The notes beneath the pieces are model-generated. The model was not told the DNA's origin and did no database searches. It worked only from the letters and a program-made list of their open reading frames with translations. This document shows positions 1 through 7,100 of a stretch of DNA of 15,111 bases, one piece after another. Position numbers and translations under genes: made by a program. Source of the DNA: an uncultured Collinsella sp. (lineage in GTDB: Bacteria > Actinomycetota > Coriobacteriia > Coriobacteriales > Coriobacteriaceae); assembly GCA_900544755.1 (NCBI GenBank), contig UQWQ01000055.1, positions 1-15,111 of the forward strand, read 5' to 3'. The stretch's first letter is position 1. Each line of letters starts with the position of its first letter.

Positions 1-39
1 ATCACCGGGTTAGACAGACCCCCTCGGTGATCCGTTTTC
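1..39 (+). terminator. Hairpin, possible terminator of an upstream gene
   Basis: Bases 1-7 (ATCACCG) pair perfectly with 25-31 (CGGTGAT), and 8-9 can extend the stem by a G·U and a G-C pair to 23-24. The loop covers 10-22. A run of four T follows at 35-38 after CCG. This resembles a rho-independent terminator, but the T-run is short and offset by three bases. The upstream gene lies outside the window, so its role as that gene's terminator is inferred. Confidence 0.35.
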
Positions 40-56
40 CTCCGTCCCCAAGGGAT

Positions 57-84
57 CAAATCTGTTGGCGTGGGGCAAATCTGT
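57..84 (+). repeat. 9-bp direct repeat CAAATCTGT in the addB leader
   Basis: CAAATCTGT occurs at 57-65 and again at 76-84, start to start 19 bp, in the short region upstream of the addB-like gene. Both copies lie just upstream of a candidate -10 box at 98-103. Repeats spaced by about two helical turns can be operator half-sites, but no regulator is visible here and the pair may be chance. Confidence 0.4.
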
Positions 85-97
85 CCGCTTGGGCGGG

Positions 98-103
98 TAG
101 GAT
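98..103 (+). promoter_or_regulatory. Candidate -10 box for the addBA operon
   Basis: TAGGAT at 98-103 matches the TATAAT consensus at four of six positions and lies 40 bp before the addB start. It follows GGG, as do the other two candidate -10 boxes in this window (TAGAAT at 7055 and TATCAT at 14953, each after GG or GGG). No good -35 hexamer is found at 16-18 bp spacing. An alternative pair is TTGGGC at 89-94 with GATTAT at 113-118, spacer 18 bp. The choice between them cannot be settled from sequence. Confidence 0.3.
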
Positions 104-142
104 GGATGCATTGATTATTGCGAACAGTTTGAGCGGAGGACC

Positions 143-3100
143 ATGCCTGTTCGAATCTATACCACCAATACCGGTACGGACTTGAGCGATGCCGAGGCGG
201 CGTTGCTCGCCGACCTGGTTGCCCGCCACGGGCGTGCCGTGTTGCTGGCACCTACGTTTGCCGAGCTCGACCTGTGCCGTCATGATGCGGCGGAAGCCGG
301 GATTTCGCTGGGTATCGACTACAAGACGCCTACATCGTGGCTTCGCTCGCTTTGGGAGCTTTTGGGCGACGGGCGCGGTTTCGTCGACAACCTGCAGCGC
401 CAGATGCTGTTCGCGGACATGGTCACGCGTCTCGACGATGTCGACCTGCAGCCACTTTCGCGCAGCCAGGGCACGGTGCGCATGCTCGCGCGCATGGCCC
501 GCGACGTGCTGCCGGGTGTGGCGGGGGCGGGTGCCGAGCGATGCCGTGGCAACAATTGCCAGCCTGAGCCAAAAAGCGATGCCGAGGCTCGTGTGTTCGA
601 GCTTTTGCGTGCCTACGCGGGTGGTTTGGACCGTCGAGATATGGTCGAGCCCTGCGAGGCGGCTGACATTATGGCCGATGCCCTGGCCGATAACCTGCCG
701 GCGTGCACCCGCGCCGTATGCGTGCGCGGTATCACGTCGTTTACGCACGGCCTGCTCGAGCTGCTGTCTGCCGTGGCGAACAATGGGGGAGAGGTCGTCG
801 TACTGCTTGCCCGCGAGCAGGCGGCGATGCGTGAGGAGCTTGCCGCGGCATTTGATGCCCGCGGCGTGCTGTTTGAGGCCGCGCCGCTGGGGGAGGACGC
901 CGTCGCGTCTGATGTCGCTTGCGGGACTGCCGCTCAGCCAGTCTTTATTGAGGTCGCCGGTCCCCATGCCCGTGCTCATGTCTATGCGGACGCAATTGAT
1001 GATCTGGTAAAAACGTGCCGGGGTTCCGAGGTCAACGGCGCCGCCGGCGCCTCTGCCGACCCCGCGCGCGTGCTCGTTGTTTCTGCCCGGGCACCCCAGC
1101 TGTTCGGTGAGCTTGCCTCTCGTCTGGCGGCTCGTCATATCGCTGCCGAGACAGTTGAGTTCACGGCGTTTTCCCAATCCATTGCGGGCAGGCAATTTGC
1201 GGCGCTTGCCGGCCTGATCGAGCGCATGAAGGCCGCCGATGAGGGCACGGCGTCAAAGACCGAGTGGTGGCCCGCGCCGGAGCTTACCGACTGGATCTAC
1301 AGTCCGCTTTCGGGCGCTGATGCCGTCAATGCCCGTACCTTCGATAAGAATATGCGTCTCTCGCGCAGCAAGACTACCGCGGGCGTTAAGAGCCTGCTGC
1401 AGAGCGCTCAGGGCCAGGTGAGGGGCGCGCGCAAGGCGGCGAGCGACGATAACTGGTTTAAGAACGTGCCGTGTGTGGTCTCGGACGTGTTCCAGGCGCT
1501 GTGGCGTGACAAGCCCGTGACGGCGCTCAAGGCCATGCTCGCCGTTGCCGAGGCGTTGCCCGATCGCTCGCTGGGCAGCTTGGATGGCCAAGCCCGTCGC
1601 CAGGCGGAGGTGGCCCTGCTGCGCCACGTCATCGACATCCTTATGAATGGCGCCCGCGCGCTCGACGTGTCGCAGGCTGCAACCGTGCCCGTGCTCGATG
1701 GCATTCGCACCAAGGTGGACAAGCGTAGCACCGCCTATGATTACGAGACCCACGAGGTCGACCGCGCGCCGCGCGCCCAGGTGCGCTTTGCGTCGCTTGC
1801 CGATGCGGCAGCCCTGCGCCCCGACAGCTACGATGCCGTGCTGTTTGCCGATGTCGATCTGGACAGCTATCCGCTCTCACACGAGGAGGGGCCGCTGGCC
1901 ACGCTGACGGCGAGCCTTGGTCGCGAGGGCGTGACGCTTGAGCCCGCGGCCTTGCTGCGCGTGCGCTTTGGCCACGCGATGCAGGCGGCACGCGGCCCGG
2001 TTGTGCTTGCGCGCGTGACGCACGATCGCCAGGCGCGCGAGTGCTATCCGGCGGCCGTGTGGACCGAGTTGCGGGCGCATGCCGAGGTTGCTGAAGCTAA
2101 GGTCGCTGACGACGCTAAGGCCACTGACGCTGCTAAGGCAGCTGACGCCGACAAGGCGAAGTGCGTGGGTGAGGGCGATATCGTAAGGGACTTCGATCCC
2201 GCGGCAGGCGAAGGTCTTAAGCGCGAGCGCGTGACCTGTGAAGCCCCTCAGCATCTGAGTGCCGAGGCCGTGCCGTATTTGGTCCTGCGCCGTCGTGACG
2301 GCGAGGGCGAGGGCGCGCCGCTCGTGCCGCGTCTGACGTCCGCCTCGCAGATCGAGGCTTATTCCACCTGCCCGCTGTGCTGGTTTGTCTCATATCGCGT
2401 CAAGCCCCAGTCTATCGACGCGGATTTTGGCAACATGGAGAAGGGCAACTTCGTCCACGACGTGCTGGAACATCTGCATGCCCGTCTGCCCCAAGAGGGC
2501 ATGGAGCGCGTGACGCCCGAGAACCTGCCGCGCGCACAGGAGCTGCTGCGCGAGGTCTTTGACGAGACCTTGGCCGAGCACGCCGGCAAGCGCGGTGCCG
2601 AGGGCCCGCTGGTGCCGCTCTCTCCAGTGGAGGAGCGCCAAGTGGCCGAGATCTTGCCGCAGCTGGAGGGCGTGCTTGCCTACGAGTCCGAGGCGCTTGC
2701 CCCCTTTGCCCCGCGCTACCTTGAGTTCGCCTTTAATGAGCTTAAGGTCGAGTATGCCGGTTGGCCGCTCGGTGGGCGCATCGACCGCGTTGACGTGGAT
2801 GCCGAGAATCGCGCCGTGGTAATCGACTACAAGCATCGTTCGGGTGTCGAGGAGTTTAAGCTTGCCGATCCTACGGTGCGCGACGAGGAGTCGGGCGAGG
2901 CCCCCATCGACGACCCGCGCTGGCTGCCGCCCCATACCCAGACACTCATCTACGCCCAGGCCATGCGTCGGGCGCTGGGCCTAGATGCCCGTGCTGCGCT
3001 CTATTTTTCGACCAAGGGTGGCAAGCCCGCGCTGCGCGGCGCGGCGAGTGCCGAGTTGCTCGAGGAAGAGCGCGGCGACGGTCGCATCCCGGGCCTCAAG

Positions 3101-3292
3101 AAGGGCTTTCCGGGCGAGGGCGGCAACATGGACTTCGATGCGCTGCTCGACCGCGTGGAGACCGGCATTGCCGAGCGCCTGCGCGAGCTCGAGGCGGGCG
3201 ACGTCGCCGCTGTCGATCCGACGTCGGCGCAGGCCGCGCATGCGCGCTGCTCGTATAACCACGAAGGAACGTTTGTAAGGAGGGACGTGTAG
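143..3292 (+). CDS. addB: AddB-like nuclease subunit of an AddAB-type helicase-nuclease (PD-(D/E)XK family)
   Basis: The 1049-residue protein is probably the second subunit of an AddAB/RexAB-type complex that resects double-strand breaks for RecA loading. The N-terminal two thirds looks like a degenerate UvrD-type helicase: there is no GxGKT loop, but remnants such as DAVLFADVDLDSYPL (about residue 565) match inactive AddB motifs. The C-terminal nuclease domain is complete: CP at 743-744 after the SASQIEAY motif, GRID with D881, the VIDYK triad D895/K897, and Q933xxxY937. The Fe-S cysteine set looks incomplete: C743, C746 and C1036 are present, but the final CxxCxxxxxC pattern is not. A low-complexity linker (about 647-674) separates the two halves. 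GGAGG at 135-139 supports the ATG, although the spacing is a short 3 nt. The gene stops 3 nt before addA. Family is clear; AddB versus another two-subunit system is inferred from the partner and the missing motor. Confidence 0.85.
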   Translation: MPVRIYTTNTGTDLSDAEAALLADLVARHGRAVLLAPTFAELDLCRHDAAEAGISLGIDYKTPTSWLRSLWELLGDGRGFVDNLQRQMLFADMVTRLDDVDLQPLSRSQGTVRMLARMARDVLPGVAGAGAERCRGNNCQPEPKSDAEARVFELLRAYAGGLDRRDMVEPCEAADIMADALADNLPACTRAVCVRGITSFTHGLLELLSAVANNGGEVVVLLAREQAAMREELAAAFDARGVLFEAAPLGEDAVASDVACGTAAQPVFIEVAGPHARAHVYADAIDDLVKTCRGSEVNGAAGASADPARVLVVSARAPQLFGELASRLAARHIAAETVEFTAFSQSIAGRQFAALAGLIERMKAADEGTASKTEWWPAPELTDWIYSPLSGADAVNARTFDKNMRLSRSKTTAGVKSLLQSAQGQVRGARKAASDDNWFKNVPCVVSDVFQALWRDKPVTALKAMLAVAEALPDRSLGSLDGQARRQAEVALLRHVIDILMNGARALDVSQAATVPVLDGIRTKVDKRSTAYDYETHEVDRAPRAQVRFASLADAAALRPDSYDAVLFADVDLDSYPLSHEEGPLATLTASLGREGVTLEPAALLRVRFGHAMQAARGPVVLARVTHDRQARECYPAAVWTELRAHAEVAEAKVADDAKATDAAKAADADKAKCVGEGDIVRDFDPAAGEGLKRERVTCEAPQHLSAEAVPYLVLRRRDGEGEGAPLVPRLTSASQIEAYSTCPLCWFVSYRVKPQSIDADFGNMEKGNFVHDVLEHLHARLPQEGMERVTPENLPRAQELLREVFDETLAEHAGKRGAEGPLVPLSPVEERQVAEILPQLEGVLAYESEALAPFAPRYLEFAFNELKVEYAGWPLGGRIDRVDVDAENRAVVIDYKHRSGVEEFKLADPTVRDEESGEAPIDDPRWLPPHTQTLIYAQAMRRALGLDARAALYFSTKGGKPALRGAASAELLEEERGDGRIPGLKKGFPGEGGNMDFDALLDRVETGIAERLRELEAGDVAAVDPTSAQAAHARCSYNHEGTFVRRDV
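2096..2161 (+). repeat. In-frame 18-bp tandem repeat (about 3.5 units) inside addB
   Basis: Three imperfect 18-bp units start at 2096, 2114 and 2132, each beginning GCTAAGG and containing CTGACG, and a partial fourth starts at 2150. They encode six-residue units AKVADD, AKATDA, AKAADA and then DKAK. The unit length is a multiple of three, so copy-number change would keep the frame. The segment forms a charged, alanine-rich linker between the dead helicase half and the nuclease half of the AddB-like protein. Confidence 0.8.
3277..3284 (+). promoter_or_regulatory. Ribosome binding site of addA inside the end of addB
   Basis: AAGGAGGG at 3277-3284 is a strong Shine-Dalgarno sequence lying inside the last codons of the addB-like gene. 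The spacing to ATG 3296 is 11 nt, slightly long. Its position means ribosomes finishing addB pass directly over the addA start, which suggests translational coupling of the two subunits. Confidence 0.7.
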
Positions 3293-3295
3293 ACC

Positions 3296-6200
3296 ATGGA
3301 TCTTTCGACTTTGATGCCGCAACAGCTGCAAGTCGTCAAAACGCTCGACCGCCCGCTGTTTGTCTCGGCGGGTGCCGGCTCGGGCAAGACCTTTACCCTC
3401 ACGCGCCGCATCGTCTATGCGCTCTCGCCCGAATCCGGTCCGTTTGTCGAGCATCTGGACCAGGTGCTCGCCATTACCTTTACCAAAGACGCCGCGGCCG
3501 AGATTCGCGACCGCGTGCGCCGTGCGCTTATCGAAGAGGGCATGGACGAGGAGGCCCTGACGGTCGACGACGCTTGGATCTCGACCATCCACGGCATGTG
3601 CTCGCGTATCCTGCGCGCGCACGCGCTGGAGCTGGGCATCGATCCTGAGTTCACGGTGCTCACCGATACCGATGAGCTTATGGATCAGGCTGTTGAGCAT
3701 GTGCTGGGGCGCGCGACGGCGCCCGATGCCGCGCCCGAGCTTGCCGCCTCGCTTAAGGCCCTCTACGCTTGGTATCCCATGGCGGGCGAGGGCGGGCCGT
3801 TTGGCGCCGGTACCACCATCAAAGGCCTGGTGCGCGACCTGTTGGAGCTATCGAGCCAGCTGCCGGGCGGCATGGACGATGTGTGCGTGGCGCGCGGCCA
3901 GGCCGACACCTCGGCGCTTGCCGATGCCTATCGTGCGGCGCTGGGCGCAAGCAAGGCCACGACCGAGAAAGCGCAGGCGGCACTCGACGCCATCGACGCG
4001 TTTGAGGCGAGCGGCAAAACCATGGAGGATGCGGCGCGACTCATGATGTCGTGCAGCATGCCGCGCGCGAGCAAGGCGTTTCCTAAGGAGCAGGTGGAGC
4101 TACTCAAGGCCGAGGCCGCCGATGCGTTTATCAATATCGTGCTTGCCTGCGGCGGCCCGGCGCTCGATGCGCTGGTGGGGCTTGCCCGTGCCGTAGAGGC
4201 GGAGTACCGTGCGCTCAAGGCCGACCAGTCCGCGCTTGATAACAACGACCTGCTGCGCATGGCGTACGAGGCGCTGCGCGACTACCCGGCTATTCGAGCT
4301 GCCTATGAGGGCCGCTTTAAGATGGTCATGATCGACGAGTTCCAGGATACCGACCAGATGCAGGTCGATCTGATTCGCTATCTGACGGGTGCGGGCGAGC
4401 GCGCGCTGTGCACCGTGGGCGATGCACAGCAGTCGATCTACCGCTTCCGAGGCGCCGAGGTCGAGGTGTTCCGTCGCCAAGAGCGCAAGGTGGGCTCCTC
4501 TGCTGCGCCTGAGACCTCCGTCACATCCGATGCCCCTGCCGGCGAGCTCGTCAAGCTCGTGCGCAACTTCCGCAGTCACGACGATGTGTTGCGCTACGTA
4601 GCACGCGTCTTTGACGGCGACACCGGTGGTTTGATGCAGGGCTTCTTGGATCTTGAGCCGAGTGACAAACGCAAGGACAAGCTCAAGGCAAAGGCTTCGC
4701 GCCGCCAGGCGCTGCTCGTTGCCGGCGGCAGCACCCAGGAGCGAACGCAGGCGAAAGCTCGTGCGATTGCGGAGCGGTTCCAAGCGTTCGTCAAAGCGGG
4801 GCAGCCCCAGGGCGATATGGTGTTGCTGCTGGGTCGCATGACCAATGCCGACGTCTACGCCCAGGCTTTCCGCGACCAGGGGCTCGACTGCGTTATCGCG
4901 GGCGGCTCGGTCTTTGCCCAGGCTGCCGAGGTCCAAACGGTGCGTGCCCTGGTGTGCGCGCTCGCCAATCCGGCCGATACGGCGCAGGGTCTTATGCCGC
5001 TGTTGGCCTCGCCGATGTTTGCACTCGGCGCCCAGGAGTTCCTGGCGCTGGCGACCAAACTCGACGAGCAGACGGGCGAGACGTCGCGTCGCAATATCGA
5101 TGTGGGCATCATGAGCGATTCCGATGTGCCAGGTTTGCAAGACTTGCCGCTCGTAACGCGCGCCCGCGAGGTGCTGCGATACGCGCTTCGTCGTGTGGGA
5201 CGCGATTCGTTCGCCGCCATCGCGCGCGATGTGGTCAATGCCTCCGGCTGGTTCGTGCGCTTGGCGCAGCGCGGCCCCGAGGGCAAGGCCATTGCCGCCA
5301 ACGTGCTCAAGGCGCTCGATGCCGTGGCCGAGGCAGAGGCCGAGCTCGGCAATTCTCCGCGCTCCATCGCGCTCGCCTTCGACCGTTTCTTGGCGGGCAA
5401 GGAGGCCCCGGGCGCCCTCAACGAGGAGGGTGACGGCGCGGTACGCATTATGACCGTGCATGCGTCCAAGGGCCTGGAGTATCCGGTCGTGGCGGTCGCC
5501 GAGTGCTTTGGCGTGCGTAAGTCCTCGGGTGCGGCACAGATGGGTCGCGTCGAGGGCGGAGCGCAGGTCGTGGCACTGCCGGCACGCTTCGACGGCGTTA
5601 AGCTCGCCGACGGAACCTTTGTGAAGGGCGACGACGTTAAAAAGCAGTTTGAGCATGCGTTTAAGGGCAAGGGCACGTCGTTGTGGCTGCCGCCGGAGCT
5701 CATGGAGGATGTCTGCGCGACGAGCTCTCCCGCCGAGGCGTTTGCCCGCCTGCGCAACGACGACCTGCGGCTTTCGCTCGAGGAGCGGGCTCGTTTGCTC
5801 TATGTCGCCATGACGCGTGCGCGCGAGCTGGTGATCTTGGCGATGGACGCCGGCGTGAGCCGCGGCAAGCTGTGTGCGCCGACCTTCGACGTCGAGACCG
5901 ATCTGACCTATGACGTGCTGCGTCGTATTCTGCCGACGGACGGCCTGGACACGCCGCAGCTCGATAGCGACCGCCTGGTGTTCGACAACTCCCAGCCGGG
6001 CGACTACGAGCTCATTTCGCTCGCGGACTTTACCTTTGGCGAGCGGGCGTTTGAGGCCAACGCTTCGCTGGATGCCGAGGGTAGGCTCGTTCGCGGCGAT
6101 GTCGATGTTGCTGATAATGCTGCGCACTCAACTGTGCCCGGTCCTGCCGACTCCAAGCCCGATTCGTTTGAGCTTGTGTATCCCCAGGCAGTGGGCGTGC

Positions 6201-6922
6201 GCATGGGCATCTGTCCGTTTCCGGCGCGTGACTCGTATAGCTACTCGTCAATCGCCGCGGCGCTCCATGCCGAGACGGAAGACCGTGCCGCCGAGGCGCG
6301 TGTGCCCATGGACGAGTCCGGCGATGATGCAGAGTCGGACGGCTCGGAAATGGCCGATGCAGACGTGGCTGCTGTCGAGCCTGCCGGCAATCCCATGGCC
6401 TTGGGTTCGGCCTTCCACGCCGCCTGCCAGTGGCTCATCGAGATGGGTGCCGACGCGTTGCCCGCTGCGCGCGCCGATGCGCTGGCGCGTCTGTGGCGCC
6501 TGACGCCGGAGCAGCGCGAGCGTTTTGACATCGCCCTGAATCGCTGGCTCAGGTCGGCGGTCCGTGCCGAGCTGCTTGCCTGGCCGTGTGTCCGTGCCGA
6601 GGTGCCGTTCTTCTCACTGGGCTGCGAAGACGAGAACATTGCCCGCTACGGTGCATATGCCGAGGGCGCCATCGATGCACTGGCGACCGACCCGGCCGAT
6701 CCGTCGCGCGCGCTGGTCATCGACTACAAGACGGGTGGCACGCCGGATGAGACACCCGACCGGCTGCTCGAGAAGCACGCCCTGCAGGCGCGCGTCTATT
6801 CGGATGTTCTGCACAAGGCGGGCTTTAAGACGGTGACCGTCAAGTTCGTCCGCGTGGAGCAGGCGAATCCAACCATCTTCGTCAATCCCGCCGAACCTCA
6901 AGTGGTCACCTACAATCTCTAG
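3296..6922 (+). CDS. addA: AddA-like UvrD-family helicase-nuclease
   Basis: The 1208-residue protein is the motor and second nuclease of the AddAB-type complex, close to the usual AddA length of about 1200-1250. Superfamily 1 helicase motifs appear in order: Walker A GAGSGKT (26-32, K31), TFTKDAAAEIRDR (about 60-75), DEFQDT (347-352), GDAQQSIYRFRG (about 380), NFRS (about 425), TVHASKGLEYP (from 720) and YVAMTRAR (836-843). The C-terminal RecB-like nuclease has D1127, the IDYK triad D1143/K1145 and Q1164xxxY1168, so both helicase and nuclease sites look active. An acidic, poorly conserved-looking linker (about 990-1035, rich in D, E and S) joins the motor to the nuclease. The gene follows addB after 3 nt and sits in the same reading frame. 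AdnAB of mycobacteria is the alternative, but there both subunits carry motor motifs, unlike here. Confidence 0.9.
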   Translation: MDLSTLMPQQLQVVKTLDRPLFVSAGAGSGKTFTLTRRIVYALSPESGPFVEHLDQVLAITFTKDAAAEIRDRVRRALIEEGMDEEALTVDDAWISTIHGMCSRILRAHALELGIDPEFTVLTDTDELMDQAVEHVLGRATAPDAAPELAASLKALYAWYPMAGEGGPFGAGTTIKGLVRDLLELSSQLPGGMDDVCVARGQADTSALADAYRAALGASKATTEKAQAALDAIDAFEASGKTMEDAARLMMSCSMPRASKAFPKEQVELLKAEAADAFINIVLACGGPALDALVGLARAVEAEYRALKADQSALDNNDLLRMAYEALRDYPAIRAAYEGRFKMVMIDEFQDTDQMQVDLIRYLTGAGERALCTVGDAQQSIYRFRGAEVEVFRRQERKVGSSAAPETSVTSDAPAGELVKLVRNFRSHDDVLRYVARVFDGDTGGLMQGFLDLEPSDKRKDKLKAKASRRQALLVAGGSTQERTQAKARAIAERFQAFVKAGQPQGDMVLLLGRMTNADVYAQAFRDQGLDCVIAGGSVFAQAAEVQTVRALVCALANPADTAQGLMPLLASPMFALGAQEFLALATKLDEQTGETSRRNIDVGIMSDSDVPGLQDLPLVTRAREVLRYALRRVGRDSFAAIARDVVNASGWFVRLAQRGPEGKAIAANVLKALDAVAEAEAELGNSPRSIALAFDRFLAGKEAPGALNEEGDGAVRIMTVHASKGLEYPVVAVAECFGVRKSSGAAQMGRVEGGAQVVALPARFDGVKLADGTFVKGDDVKKQFEHAFKGKGTSLWLPPELMEDVCATSSPAEAFARLRNDDLRLSLEERARLLYVAMTRARELVILAMDAGVSRGKLCAPTFDVETDLTYDVLRRILPTDGLDTPQLDSDRLVFDNSQPGDYELISLADFTFGERAFEANASLDAEGRLVRGDVDVADNAAHSTVPGPADSKPDSFELVYPQAVGVRMGICPFPARDSYSYSSIAAALHAETEDRAAEARVPMDESGDDAESDGSEMADADVAAVEPAGNPMALGSAFHAACQWLIEMGADALPAARADALARLWRLTPEQRERFDIALNRWLRSAVRAELLAWPCVRAEVPFFSLGCEDENIARYGAYAEGAIDALATDPADPSRALVIDYKTGGTPDETPDRLLEKHALQARVYSDVLHKAGFKTVTVKFVRVEQANPTIFVNPAEPQVVTYNL

Positions 6923-6934
6923 CCCTCAGATAAC

Positions 6935-6997
6935 TTGCGGTGGAATACGGACTGTTTTGGCCAAAAAAGCCGCCAAACAGTCCGCATTTCACCGCAA
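6935..6997. repeat. Long near-perfect inverted repeat upstream of dnaE
   Basis: The left arm 6935-6961 (27 nt) and right arm 6972-6997 (26 nt) are reverse complements except for one A-C mismatch (6947/6985), one G·U pair (6943/6989) and one extra T in the left arm. The loop is 6962-6971 and contains A6. It begins 12 nt after the addA stop. There is no T-run after the right arm, so it is not a typical intrinsic terminator. It could be a dispersed palindromic (REP-like or MITE-like) element, a transcript-stabilising hairpin or a protein-binding site. Which of these is correct cannot be told from one copy. Confidence 0.85.
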
Positions 6998-7054
6998 CTG
7001 CAAGAGGAGCCGTGTGGGTTTGGGCTAGGTTCGGGTGCCGTCCGCGCTGTGCGG

Positions 7055-7060
7055 TAGAAT
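7055..7060 (+). promoter_or_regulatory. Candidate -10 box for dnaE
   Basis: TAGAAT at 7055-7060 matches the -10 consensus at five of six positions and lies 40 bp before the dnaE ATG, leaving a leader of roughly 35 nt. No convincing -35 hexamer lies 16-19 bp upstream; TTCGGG at 7030-7035 is the nearest, with a 19-bp spacer. Its presence downstream of the inverted repeat suggests dnaE can be transcribed independently of addBA. Confidence 0.45.
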
Positions 7061-7088
7061 CGTAACCCTAAGATCACGAACCCGCATC

Positions 7089-7092
7089 GGAG
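7089..7092 (+). promoter_or_regulatory. Ribosome binding site that sets the dnaE start
   Basis: GGAG at 7089-7092 is 8 nt before ATG 7101. The reading frame is open further upstream to a GTG at 7035, but that codon has no Shine-Dalgarno sequence and lies upstream of the candidate -10 box. The protein from 7101 begins directly at the conserved start of the PHP domain. Confidence 0.65.
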
Positions 7093-7100
7093 CTCATTAC

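Noticed and set aside
1..142. A tRNA or small RNA in the upstream leader
   Set aside because: Apart from the 1-31 hairpin there is no cloverleaf, TTCGA arm or anticodon stem.
143..3292. The AddB-like protein as part of a new defence system such as a nuclease-helicase pair
   Set aside because: Size, tandem layout with an intact AddA-like partner and motif order all match the ordinary recombination-repair nuclease, and there are no mobile-element or defence neighbours.
4100..6127. A 675-codon open frame on the minus strand inside addA, and similar long antisense frames in addB, dnaE and SNF2 genes
   Set aside because: High-GC genes commonly leave long antisense frames open. The translations are rich in R, H, L and A, show no known motifs, and overlap genes with complete catalytic motifs on the + strand.
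7035..7100. Upstream GTG start for dnaE adding 22 residues
   Set aside because: There is no ribosome binding site, the codon lies upstream of the candidate -10 box, and conserved PHP sequence begins at the ATG at 7101.
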